Shown here piece by piece: positions 1 to 6,675 of a stretch of 8,942 nucleotides of DNA. A model generated the notes under the pieces. It worked only from the letters and a program-made list of their open reading frames with translations, was not told where the DNA came from and did not search any database. The first letter of the stretch is position 1. Every line of letters begins with the position of its first letter. Position numbers and translations under genes: made by a program. This stretch comes from an uncultured Coriobacteriaceae bacterium (GTDB lineage: Bacteria > Actinomycetota > Coriobacteriia > Coriobacteriales > Eggerthellaceae): positions 1-8,942 of the forward strand of contig CADBQL010000192.1 in the NCBI GenBank assembly GCA_902796815.1. The letters are read 5' to 3'.

Positions 1-1221
1 ATGTTCGAAATCAAAGGAGCGTTTGCGACTGCGAAGTGCTTTGCAACGAACATCGATGATGCTGCTATAGAGCAAATCCGCGCGATGTGCAATCAGCCTT
101 TCGTGAAAGGCTCGCATGTGGCTATCATGCCCGACGCGCATGCTGGCAACGGATGTACTATTGGCACGACCATGACTATCGTCAATGCGGTTGTGCCGAA
201 CATCGTAGGCGTCGATATCGGTTGCGGTATGTATACGGTTGACCTCGGAAAACGCCCGATTGATCTTCCCGCATTCGATGAAGCGTGCAACGCGATTCCC
301 TCGGGTATGCGCGTGTGGGAGAGGCAGCGCCGGTGTTTCGATCTCGAGGAGCTGCACTGCTTTCGCCAGCTGAAGGACATTGGGCGCATCGAGTGCAGCA
401 TCGGCACGCTCGGCGGCGGCAATCATTTCATCGAGTTGGACCGTGCAGACGACGGCACGCAGTACCTGGTCATCCATTCCGGCAGCCGTAACCTGGGAAA
501 ACAGGTTGCTAAACTGTATCAGAAGCTTGCGGTCGAGCTGCACAGCGGCAAGGTAGAGCGATTCAATGCACACGAGGCGCTCGTCACAGAGTACATGGCT
601 GCTGGGCGCAGGACCGAAATCAATGACGCGCTCAAGGAGTTGGACGCGCGCTTCAGGGGAACCTTGCCCGATGTACCCAAGGAACTGTGCTGGCTGTACG
701 GCAGCGTCTTGGAGGACTACCTGCATGACGTCGCAATCTGCCAACGCTTTGCTTGGCTGAACCGCGAGACCATTGCAGACGAGATCCTGAGGTCGCAAGG
801 GCTTGATGTGCGCGACGCTTTTCACACGGTGCACAACTACATCGACACCGACGAAATGATACTGCGAAAGGGGGCAATTGCAGCGCATGAGGGAGAGCGC
901 ATTCTCATTCCGCTGAACATGCGCGATGGGTCGGTGCTCGCACGCGGAAAGGGAAACACCGAGTGGAACATGAGCGCTCCCCACGGCGCGGGCCGCGTTT
1001 TGTCCCGCAGCAATGCGCGCGCGAGCCTTTCGATGGATGAGTACCACGCCCAGATGGCAGGCATCTACTCGACCAGCATCGACGAGTCCACTCTTGACGA
1101 GGCGCCTGGTGCTTACAAACCGATCGAGGACATCATCGGCCCGATTGCCGAAGCGGTCGATATCGTAGAGATAATGAAGCCGATCTATAACTTCAAAGCA
1201 CATGAGGGTGCTTCGGTGTAG
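1..1221 (+). CDS. rtcB: RtcB family RNA-splicing/repair ligase
   Basis: RtcB joins RNA ends carrying 2',3'-cyclic phosphate or 3'-phosphate to 5'-OH ends in the cytoplasm, using Mn2+ and GTP through a histidine-GMP intermediate. The 406 residues carry the family landmarks in order: MPDAHAG (D45, H47), GVDIGCGM with metal-ligand Cys75, LGGGNHFIE (N141, H142), HSGSRN (H159), a TVHNY segment (H278) and APHGAGRVLSRS, whose His328 matches the guanylylated His of E. coli RtcB. The C-terminal IMKPIYNFKA closes the fold as usual. The length fits the shorter bacterial RtcB form. The ATG is the first base of the window and the N-terminus (MFEIKGAF) aligns with known starts, so the gene is probably complete, but its ribosome site and promoter are outside view. 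No archease, rtcA or rtcR is seen nearby, so its RNA substrate is unknown. It is on the same strand as the export operon but about 550 bases away, and a functional link is not evident. Confidence 0.96.
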   Translation: MFEIKGAFATAKCFATNIDDAAIEQIRAMCNQPFVKGSHVAIMPDAHAGNGCTIGTTMTIVNAVVPNIVGVDIGCGMYTVDLGKRPIDLPAFDEACNAIPSGMRVWERQRRCFDLEELHCFRQLKDIGRIECSIGTLGGGNHFIELDRADDGTQYLVIHSGSRNLGKQVAKLYQKLAVELHSGKVERFNAHEALVTEYMAAGRRTEINDALKELDARFRGTLPDVPKELCWLYGSVLEDYLHDVAICQRFAWLNRETIADEILRSQGLDVRDAFHTVHNYIDTDEMILRKGAIAAHEGERILIPLNMRDGSVLARGKGNTEWNMSAPHGAGRVLSRSNARASLSMDEYHAQMAGIYSTSIDESTLDEAPGAYKPIEDIIGPIAEAVDIVEIMKPIYNFKAHEGASV

Positions 1222-1223
1222 GC

Positions 1224-1350
1224 AACGCGCGGGTGCGGGGGTAGTGGTGGCGATGGCGATTGCGCGGGCGATAACGGTAGCGAGAGCGAGGGCTGCTAGG
1301 ATCATCGGTCGACCAGGACTCTTTGAGGTCTTAACCTTTACCCGCGCGTT
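1224..1350. repeat. Perfect 11-bp inverted repeat in the rtcB downstream spacer
   Basis: AACGCGCGGGT (1224-1234) is the exact reverse complement of ACCCGCGCGTT (1340-1350), with 105 bases between. The left arm begins three bases after the rtcB stop. The enclosed stretch is G-rich and low in complexity at its left end (GGTGGCGATGGCGATTGCG type) and contains the palindrome GGTCGACC (1307-1314). It has no convincing ORF, tRNA-like fold or T-tract. The repeat could be a long-range RNA stem at the rtcB 3' end, the ends of a small degenerate element, or chance. I see no flanking target duplication. Confidence 0.55.
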
Positions 1351-1418
1351 CTCGTCGCTGTCGAAAAACTTGATCCGATGACGCTAGTACCTGTAGAGCG
1401 TGTTTCATTCCATCTGCT

Positions 1419-1568
1419 ATGGGATTGTTTGATGATTTGCGTAAAGCAAGCGACGCGCTTGCTAGCACCATCAAGAAAGCTGCAGAAAGCGACGAGGCCA
1501 AGGAGTTCGTGAACATCCTCGAGAAGGTCGCGCAAGACGCGAAGGAAAAGCTGCTGGCATCGAGATGA
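1419..1568 (+). CDS. Small charged helical protein, 49 residues, function unknown
   Basis: An ATG-to-TGA reading frame of 49 codons starts MGLFDDLRKASDALASTIKK and ends KEKLLASR. The protein is rich in Ala, Lys, Glu and Asp with regularly spaced Leu, Ile and Val, so it should form one or two amphipathic helices. It has no membrane segment, signal peptide or Gly-Gly leader motif. No strong Shine-Dalgarno sequence precedes the ATG, which lowers confidence. In favour: the codon choice looks like the neighbouring genes, the composition is protein-like rather than random, and the opposite-strand frame over the same bases reads as an antisense shadow. It lies between rtcB and the NHLM-type export operon, separated from the latter by about 200 bases with its own promoter. 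It might be a soluble small protein or, more speculatively, exporter cargo. I do not recognise it. Confidence 0.55.
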   Translation: MGLFDDLRKASDALASTIKKAAESDEAKEFVNILEKVAQDAKEKLLASR

Positions 1569-1596
1569 TTAATTTCGTAGAGCATTGTCCGAGCAA

Positions 1597-1616
1597 GATT
1601 GACTATATTGTCAATC
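1597..1616. promoter_or_regulatory. Dyad with 7-bp arms, possible operator or hairpin
   Basis: GATTGAC (1597-1603) and GTCAATC (1610-1616) are perfect inverted copies around the AT-rich centre TATATT. The dyad lies 28 bases after the 49-residue ORF and about 110 bases before the promoter of the export operon. It could be a repressor operator or an RNA hairpin ending the small-ORF transcript. No T-tract follows (the next bases are GGGG), so an intrinsic terminator is unlikely. Confidence 0.4.
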
Positions 1617-1725
1617 GGGGGATGCGGATCAGATCGAGCAGGTTGGTGGGAAGCGAGCGCGTGGTCTCCGCCTCGGCCGTTTCTTCGTGCCAGATGTAAC
1701 AAATGCCCCGTTTGGCTTCACATGC

Positions 1726-1734
1726 TGCTACAAT
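1726..1734 (+). promoter_or_regulatory. Extended -10 promoter of the export operon
   Basis: TGCTACAAT contains the -10 hexamer TACAAT (1729-1734; consensus TATAAT) preceded by the TGn extension (1726-1728). No good -35 hexamer is found at 16-18 bp spacing, which is acceptable for extended -10 promoters. Transcription would start near 1740-1742, giving a leader of about 30 bases before the adaptor gene at 1771. This also argues against translation from the upstream in-frame ATG at 1687. Confidence 0.5.
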
Positions 1735-1755
1735 GAGCACGTTAACTCGCGAAAC

Positions 1756-1763
1756 GGGAAGGG
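1756..1763 (+). promoter_or_regulatory. Ribosome binding site setting the start at 1771
   Basis: GGGAAGGG lies seven bases before the ATG at 1771, good Shine-Dalgarno spacing. The longer in-frame start at 1687 has no comparable site, would precede the predicted promoter, and would add 28 residues that do not look like this family. Confidence 0.6.
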
Positions 1764-1770
1764 TTGCCTG

Positions 1771-2187
1771 ATGGGAAACGATGGCGAGAGCGCTCAGGGT
1801 GCTCGCAGGATTGCTTCGCCCGAACAGCTCAACGACTACTTGAAGGTGACGAGCCCCAAGGTTTGGCTGCTGTTTGTGGCAATCGTCCTACTCGTCGGCA
1901 GCCTCCTTGTTTGGAGCAATTTTGCAACGATAGAAAGTTACGCCACGGGGACGGCTACCGCAAGCAATGGTGAGCTCACTGTGACGTTTGACGATCCTGC
2001 GAAGGCGAGCAAGGTGCATCCCGGCATGGAAATGGAAGTTGGTGACGTGCGATGCGAAGTGCTTACCATCGGGGTTGGCCCTAGTGGCGAGACGATTGCG
2101 TCGGCGCAGGCGAATATTCCCGACGGGGCTTATGACGTGCGCGTAGGATATAGCACATCCCAGGTCATTTCGATGTTGCTCAACTAA
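1771..2187 (+). CDS. Short HlyD-like membrane adaptor of an NHLM-type export system
   Basis: This 138-residue protein has a short cytoplasmic head, one transmembrane helix (about 31-49) and a small extracytoplasmic beta domain. The N-terminus, RRIASPEQLNDYLKVTSPK then a Trp-flanked helix, is typical of NHLM-system HlyD secretion proteins, which normally read like 'LSSPEQLDQLLQVTSPRGW'. The end (NIPDGAYDVRVGYSTSQVIS) resembles the last strands of HlyD adaptors. Everything usually between is missing: the coiled-coil hairpin and the two lipoyl half-motifs. Full-length relatives are roughly three times as long. The join is clean, with no frameshift or internal stop, so it reads as an evolved mini-adaptor rather than a broken gene. 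It is the first gene of the operon, 13 bases before the ABC1 gene. Inferred role: membrane partner of the two ABC proteins. A monoderm envelope would not need the long hairpin that reaches an outer-membrane channel. Confidence 0.8.
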   Translation: MGNDGESAQGARRIASPEQLNDYLKVTSPKVWLLFVAIVLLVGSLLVWSNFATIESYATGTATASNGELTVTFDDPAKASKVHPGMEMEVGDVRCEVLTIGVGPSGETIASAQANIPDGAYDVRVGYSTSQVISMLLN

Positions 2188-2200
2188 TGGAGTAGCGATT

Positions 2201-4375
2201 GTGGGCAAGCCAAAACAACCGATAGACAAGGGCGTTGCCAAAGTCCCCGTCGTCTTGCAGATGGAAAAGCTCGAATGCGGCGCCGCTGCGCTTGCCATGG
2301 TCATGGCGTATTACGGCAGATGGCTGCCAATCGAACAGGTGCGCCTTGATTGCGGCGTGTCGCGTGACGGTTCGACTTTAGCCAATATTGCTGCAGCCGC
2401 ACGGAGCTACGGCATGGAAGTCGAGGGCTATAGCCGGGGCATCGATGTGCTTAGGGAGATAGGCCCGTTTCCGTGCATTGTTACCTGGAATGCAAATGAA
2501 TATGTCGTGTGCTGCGGTTTCAAGGGCGATTACGCGTACATAAACGACCCTGCAAAGGGCTCGCGCAAGATCAAGATGGCGGAATTTGAACGCTTTTACA
2601 GCGGCATTTGCCTGACCTTCGTCCCGACGCAGGAATTCGTTCCCGGCGGTAAGCGCAAGAGCATGGTCGAATTCGCCCGCAACCGTTTGCAGGGGGCCGG
2701 TACGGCTATCGCGTTCGTCGCGCTCACGACGCTTGTCGGCTATCTTTTCGAGATGCTAACCCCAGCGTTCTCTCGTTTCTTTATGGATCGCCTGCTCACC
2801 CATGAAAACTCCGAGCTGCTTATGCCTTTCATCGTGCTCTTGACTGCTGTTGGTGCGTTACAGGTTTTCGTCACCGCCGTTCAGTCTGTCTATTCGCTCA
2901 AAATAAACGGCAAAATGGCCATCATCGGGTCTTCCACGTTCATGTGGAAGGTCCTGCGCCTGCCTATGGAATACTTCTCGCAGCGCAAGGCCGGCGATAT
3001 TCAGCAGCGCAAAATGACGAACGCCGTCATCGCCGAGTCCCTCGTGAACATGTTTACTCCGCTTGCGCTCAACATCGTAATGATGGTGTTCTACCTTGTT
3101 GTCATGATTCGCTACTCGCCTCTGCTCACGGCAGTCGGTATTGCGACTATTGTCGTGAACTCCCTGCTTGCTAGCTATATTTCTCGTAAGCGCGTCAATA
3201 TTACCCGTGTGCAGATGCGCGATTCGGGAAAACTCGAGTCGTCGACCGTGTCGGGTATTCAGATGATTGAGACAATCAAGGCATCTGGTGCAGAGAACGG
3301 GTATTTTGCCAAATGGTCAGGCTATCAGGCTTCGGTGAATGCGGCAACGACACGCTTTGCCAATTTGAATTTGTATCTGGGGATGGTGCCGAATTTCTTC
3401 GTCAGCCTCGCAAACTATGCCGTGATCGTGATCGGCGTGTTCCTCGTCATGCAGGGTCGCTTTTCGCTTGGCATGGTCATGGCGTTCCAGGGCTATATCT
3501 CGTTGTTTATGAGCCCTGCGATGAAGACGGTTCAATCTGGCCAGACTTTGCAGGAAATGCGTACGCAGATGGAGCGCATCGAAGATGTCATGGAGTATCC
3601 GACGGATCCGAACTATCGCGACGAGCCGCTGAGCGACGATATCGATTATGACAAGCTCGACGGGAAGGTCGAGCTCAGGAACGTCACGTTCGGCTATGCA
3701 AGGTTGTCAGATCCCGTCATCGAGGATTTTTCGATGACGGTGGAGCCGGGGGAAAGCGTGGCGTTTGTCGGGATGTCAGGATGCGGAAAATCTACGCTAT
3801 CGAAGCTTATTGCCGGGCTTTATCAGCCGTGGAGTGGCGAAATATTGTTCGATGACGTACCGATATCGGAAATCGATCGCAGCGTGTTCACGGGTTCGGT
3901 GGCCGTAGTGGACCAGGATATCATCCTGTTCGAGGACACCATCGCAAACAATATACGGATGTGGGACGAGTCTATCGAAGATTTCGAGGTCATCTTGGCG
4001 GCGCGCGATGCGCAGATACACAGCGACATCGTGGCGCGCGAGGGCGGCTACGAGGGTATGATTTCCGAGGGCGGACGCGATCTTTCTGGCGGACAGCGCC
4101 AACGCCTTGAGATAGCCCGCGTGTTCGCAACGGACCCGAGCGTCATCATCATGGATGAGGCGACGAGCGCGCTTGACGCCAAGACCGAATTCGAGCTCGT
4201 GCAGGCTGTACGGGAGCGTGGCATCACCTGCATTATCATTGCGCACAGATTGTCCACGATTCGCGATTGCGACGAAATCATCGTGCTCGATCATGGCCGG
4301 ATTGTCGAGCGCGGCACTCACGATGAGCTTTATGCGCGAGGTGGCGCGTATGCCGAGCTGGTTACCAACGACTAG
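2201..4375 (+). CDS. NHLM-type peptidase-domain ABC exporter (ABC1) with degenerate C39 domain
   Basis: This half-transporter (724 residues) has a C39-like N-terminal domain (about 14-140), a six-helix exporter membrane domain (about 165-440) and an ATPase domain (about 490-720). The start is GTG, with GGAG (2189-2192) eight bases upstream; the C39 motif VPVVLQMEKLECGAA follows at the expected distance. The ATPase is intact: Walker A GMSGCGKST (524-532), VDQDIILFE, signature LSGGQ (628-632), Walker B IIMDEATSALD (Glu653) and H-loop His682. The VDQD segment and peptidase sequence are typical of NHLM ABC1, which in known systems cleaves leader peptides at a Gly-Gly site and exports the product. 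Here the nucleophile Cys26, oxyanion Gln20 and Asp116 (NDP) remain, but the His of the usual WNFNHFVV motif is Glu100 (WNANEYVV), and no histidine occurs before residue 201. Peptidase activity is therefore doubtful; the domain may only bind substrate. It probably works with the ABC2 protein encoded 15 bases downstream. Confidence 0.93.
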   Translation: MGKPKQPIDKGVAKVPVVLQMEKLECGAAALAMVMAYYGRWLPIEQVRLDCGVSRDGSTLANIAAAARSYGMEVEGYSRGIDVLREIGPFPCIVTWNANEYVVCCGFKGDYAYINDPAKGSRKIKMAEFERFYSGICLTFVPTQEFVPGGKRKSMVEFARNRLQGAGTAIAFVALTTLVGYLFEMLTPAFSRFFMDRLLTHENSELLMPFIVLLTAVGALQVFVTAVQSVYSLKINGKMAIIGSSTFMWKVLRLPMEYFSQRKAGDIQQRKMTNAVIAESLVNMFTPLALNIVMMVFYLVVMIRYSPLLTAVGIATIVVNSLLASYISRKRVNITRVQMRDSGKLESSTVSGIQMIETIKASGAENGYFAKWSGYQASVNAATTRFANLNLYLGMVPNFFVSLANYAVIVIGVFLVMQGRFSLGMVMAFQGYISLFMSPAMKTVQSGQTLQEMRTQMERIEDVMEYPTDPNYRDEPLSDDIDYDKLDGKVELRNVTFGYARLSDPVIEDFSMTVEPGESVAFVGMSGCGKSTLSKLIAGLYQPWSGEILFDDVPISEIDRSVFTGSVAVVDQDIILFEDTIANNIRMWDESIEDFEVILAARDAQIHSDIVAREGGYEGMISEGGRDLSGGQRQRLEIARVFATDPSVIIMDEATSALDAKTEFELVQAVRERGITCIIIAHRLSTIRDCDEIIVLDHGRIVERGTHDELYARGGAYAELVTND

Positions 4376-4380
4376 GAGGG
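4376..4380 (+). promoter_or_regulatory. Ribosome binding site for the ABC2 gene
   Basis: GGAGG directly follows the ABC1 stop (TAG 4373-4375). It sits ten bases before the ATG at 4391 but only one base before the in-frame GTG at 4382, which is too close for initiation. This favours 4391. A second weak site, AAGGA (4385-4389), could instead serve the ATG at 4397, so the true start is 4391 or 4397. Confidence 0.6.
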
Positions 4381-4390
4381 GGTGAAGGAC

Positions 4391-6571
4391 ATGGGCATGT
4401 TTGACGATCAGATTCGCCAACGCAAGCGAGGAGATCAGGAGCAGTTCGAAGACTCCATTTTGCGCATGGCCTCTGCAGTCGTGGGAAACGAAGCTGCAGG
4501 ATCGATGGCGGCAAATCGCATCGTGACGAAAGAGGCCGTTGACGACGTTTTGAAGTTCTATCGTATCAGTCCTACCGACATACCTGCCGGCGTGACTGAT
4601 CCCGAAGAGCAGTTGGAATATGCCTTGCGGCCTCACTCCATCATGACACGCATGGTGACGTTGACGGAGGGCTGGTACAAGGATGCTTTCGGACCCATGA
4701 TCGCCTACCGTGCAAGTGACGGTGCGCCGGTCACTGTGTTTCCGAAACCCTACCTTGGCTACTGGTTCCGCGACGAAAACGGGCACAAGACTACCGTGAA
4801 TGCGAGCAATGCGCACACGTTCGCCTCTGAGGCGCGGTGTTTCTATCGGCCTTTGCCTTTGGGAAAGCTAGGCATAGTCGACCTGCTCAGATATATGAAG
4901 GAGTGCTTGAATGCAACAGATATAGGCCTTCTTGCGGTAATCACGCTGCTCGTCACGCTCACTGGCATGGTCTTGCCGCCGGTTGCAAAGATGCTGACTG
5001 GCTACGTCGCCAACACTGGCAGCTACGCACTGCTGTGGTCTACGGCGGCGCTTCTACTGTGCGCTGCGCTTTCGCAGCAAATTGTAACGGCTTCGCGAGA
5101 GATTGCTGTTAACCGCATCCGTACGAAAGTGTCGATGTCGGTCCAATCGGCTTTCATGATGCGCATCCTCAGCCTCCCGGTGACGTTCTTCCGAGAATAC
5201 AGCGCTGGTGAACTCGCAAGCCGCAGCGCGGCCGCCAAGAACCTTGTCGAGATAATCGTGTCGAATGTGATATCGCTTGGCGCCACTGCCCTGTTTTCGC
5301 TGTTGTACATTGTGCAAATCGGCCAGTTCGCGCCGGCTCTTATGTGGCCGGCAGTTGGCATTATCATAGCGACGGTGGCGATGACACTCGCCACATCTCT
5401 CGTGCAGTTGCGCGTCACGCGCCAGCAGATGGAATATGCCGCCAAGGAAAACGGCAAGAGCTTCGCCCTCATCTACGGCGTGCAGAAAATCAAGCTTGCC
5501 GGTGCGGAAAAACGTGCTTTTGCCCAATGGGCGCGTGCTTACACCAAGAGCGCCGAGCTGCAGTACAATCCGCCGTTTTTCCTCAAGATAAGTGGCGCCC
5601 TGAATTCGGCCGTCTCGCTTGGCGGCGCGATTATCCTGTATTACCTTGCGGCTTCGAATGGCGTCACGCCGTCGGACTATATCGCGTTTTTCGCGGCTTT
5701 CGGTATGGTCATGGGCGCATTTGCGTCGTTGGCGGGCGTGGTGCAGGCGACGGCGCAGATTAAGCCTTACTTGGACATGATGAAGCCTATCCTAGAGGCC
5801 GAGCCCGAAATTACCGAGGACAAGGAAATCCTCACCGAGCTCATCGGGCGCATCGAATTCAACGACGTGTATTTTCGCTATGACGAGAATTCGCCCTATG
5901 TCGTTGATGGGATGAACCTCAAAATTCGCCCAGGAGAGTATGTGGCCATCGTGGGAAAATCGGGGTGCGGCAAGACGACGCTCGTGCGGCTCCTGCTCGG
6001 CTTCGAGAAGCCGGAGAAAGGCGCCATCTATTACGATGGAAAAGACATCACGGGTCTCGACCTGCGCTCGCTACGTCGGCGCATCGGCGCGGTTACGCAA
6101 GACGGCAGCCTCTTTGCGGAAGATATTTTTTCAAACATCACGATTTCGGCGCCACAGCTGTCTCTTGAGGATGCGTGGGAAGCTGCCGAGATTGCGGGGA
6201 TTGCCGATGACATCCGGGCGATGCCGATGGGTATGCAGACGATGATTTCGGAAGGCTCGGGCGGTATTTCGGGTGGGCAAAAGCAGCGCCTCATGATCGC
6301 CTGCGCCGTAGCGCCCCGACCGAACGTCCTCATCTTTGACGAGGCGACGAGCGCATTGGATAACCGCACGCAAAAACAGGTTTCGGAAGCGCTCGATGCG
6401 CTCAAGTGCACGCGCATTGTCATTGCGCACAGGTTGTCGACCGTCAAAAATTGCGATCGCATCCTGTACCTCGAAGGCGGTCTCATCGTGGAGGACGGTA
6501 CCTATGACGAACTGATTGAGCGTGGCGGTTTGTTTGCCGAGCTCGTCGAGCGTCAGCGACTTGACGTGTAG
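4391..6571 (+). CDS. NHLM-type ABC exporter, second subunit (ABC2)
   Basis: This is a 726-residue half-transporter from the preferred ATG. In place of a peptidase domain it has an N-terminal region of about 165 residues with the NHLM ABC2 pattern: FDDQIRQRKRGDQEQFEDS at the start, then TEGWYKDAFGPMIAY, and FYRPLPLGKLGIVDLLRYM just before the membrane. Six transmembrane helices follow (about 175-450), then the ATPase: Walker A GKSGCGKTT (522-530), Q-loop VTQDGSLF, signature ISGGQ (626-630), Walker B VLIFDEATSALD (Glu651) and H-loop His680. All key residues are present, so it should hydrolyse ATP. It most likely forms a heterodimer with the upstream C39-domain subunit, as expected for NHLM ABC pairs. 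The 15-base gap and the Shine-Dalgarno site next to the ABC1 stop indicate tight co-transcription. It is the last gene of the operon; a structured palindrome follows within 15 bases of its TAG. Confidence 0.92.
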   Translation: MGMFDDQIRQRKRGDQEQFEDSILRMASAVVGNEAAGSMAANRIVTKEAVDDVLKFYRISPTDIPAGVTDPEEQLEYALRPHSIMTRMVTLTEGWYKDAFGPMIAYRASDGAPVTVFPKPYLGYWFRDENGHKTTVNASNAHTFASEARCFYRPLPLGKLGIVDLLRYMKECLNATDIGLLAVITLLVTLTGMVLPPVAKMLTGYVANTGSYALLWSTAALLLCAALSQQIVTASREIAVNRIRTKVSMSVQSAFMMRILSLPVTFFREYSAGELASRSAAAKNLVEIIVSNVISLGATALFSLLYIVQIGQFAPALMWPAVGIIIATVAMTLATSLVQLRVTRQQMEYAAKENGKSFALIYGVQKIKLAGAEKRAFAQWARAYTKSAELQYNPPFFLKISGALNSAVSLGGAIILYYLAASNGVTPSDYIAFFAAFGMVMGAFASLAGVVQATAQIKPYLDMMKPILEAEPEITEDKEILTELIGRIEFNDVYFRYDENSPYVVDGMNLKIRPGEYVAIVGKSGCGKTTLVRLLLGFEKPEKGAIYYDGKDITGLDLRSLRRRIGAVTQDGSLFAEDIFSNITISAPQLSLEDAWEAAEIAGIADDIRAMPMGMQTMISEGSGGISGGQKQRLMIACAVAPRPNVLIFDEATSALDNRTQKQVSEALDALKCTRIVIAHRLSTVKNCDRILYLEGGLIVEDGTYDELIERGGLFAELVERQRLDV

Positions 6572-6585
6572 AGGTCTCGCTTCGA

Positions 6586-6612
6586 TGAGTTTTGCCCCAG
6601 GGGCTCGACTCA
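6586..6612. repeat. Intergenic palindrome, copy 1 of 3
   Basis: Left arm TGAGTTTTGCCCC (6586-6598), centre A, right arm GGGGCTCGACTCA (6600-6612). The outer five and inner five base pairs are perfect, with an imperfect three-base middle. It has the same 13+1+13 layout as the two copies at 7454 and 7491, and its left arm equals the reverse complement of the right arm of the 7454 copy. It begins 14 bases after the ABC2 stop and may act as a transcript end, although no T-run follows. Confidence 0.7.
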
Positions 6613-6615
6613 TTC

Positions 6616-6624
6616 TGTTAGCAT
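6616..6624 (+). promoter_or_regulatory. Possible extended -10 element for the STAS-kinase pair
   Basis: TGTTAGCAT has a TGn extension before TAGCAT, a weak -10 hexamer. No recognisable -35 is seen. It lies just after palindrome copy 1 and about 50 bases before the STAS start codon. It is offered only because the palindrome upstream suggests a transcript boundary, so a new start is needed unless transcription reads through. Confidence 0.25.
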
Positions 6625-6675
6625 AGGCATCGAAGCAAAACCATCATGGTCCATGCACTGTGAGAAAGAGGGAAC

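Larger units (their letters stand above)
6579..6636. repeat. Perfect 9-bp inverted repeat enclosing palindrome copy 1
   Basis: GCTTCGATG (6579-6587) and CATCGAAGC (6628-6636) are exact reverse complements. They enclose the 27-base palindrome at 6586-6612, overlapping its first two bases, so the spacer can draw a nested, branched structure. It lies between the export operon stop and the STAS gene. A role in ending the first transcript or shaping the leader of the second is possible. The right arm is followed by AAAA, not a T-tract. Confidence 0.5.

Noticed and set aside
1222..1418. tRNA or other structured RNA gene in the rtcB spacer
   Set aside because: No cloverleaf arms, CCA end or conserved T-arm sequence could be drawn; only the long inverted repeat and the GGTCGACC palindrome stand out.
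1331..1702. 123-codon open frame on the - strand in the rtcB-exporter spacer
   Set aside because: The translation has no family features, and its central SFSFASCATFSRMF part mirrors the better-looking 49-residue + strand ORF.
1687..1770. Longer N-terminus for the adaptor gene starting at 1687
   Set aside because: It would begin before the predicted promoter, has no ribosome site and adds unrelated residues; the ATG at 1771 has good spacing from GGGAAGGG.
4382..4390. GTG start of the ABC2 gene at 4382
   Set aside because: GGAGG ends one base before it, too close for initiation; the ATG at 4391 fits better.
3797..4816. 339-codon open frame on the - strand across the two ABC genes
   Set aside because: It lies entirely antisense to two well-supported transporter genes, has no recognisable domain, and its His/Arg-rich translation is typical of a shadow frame.
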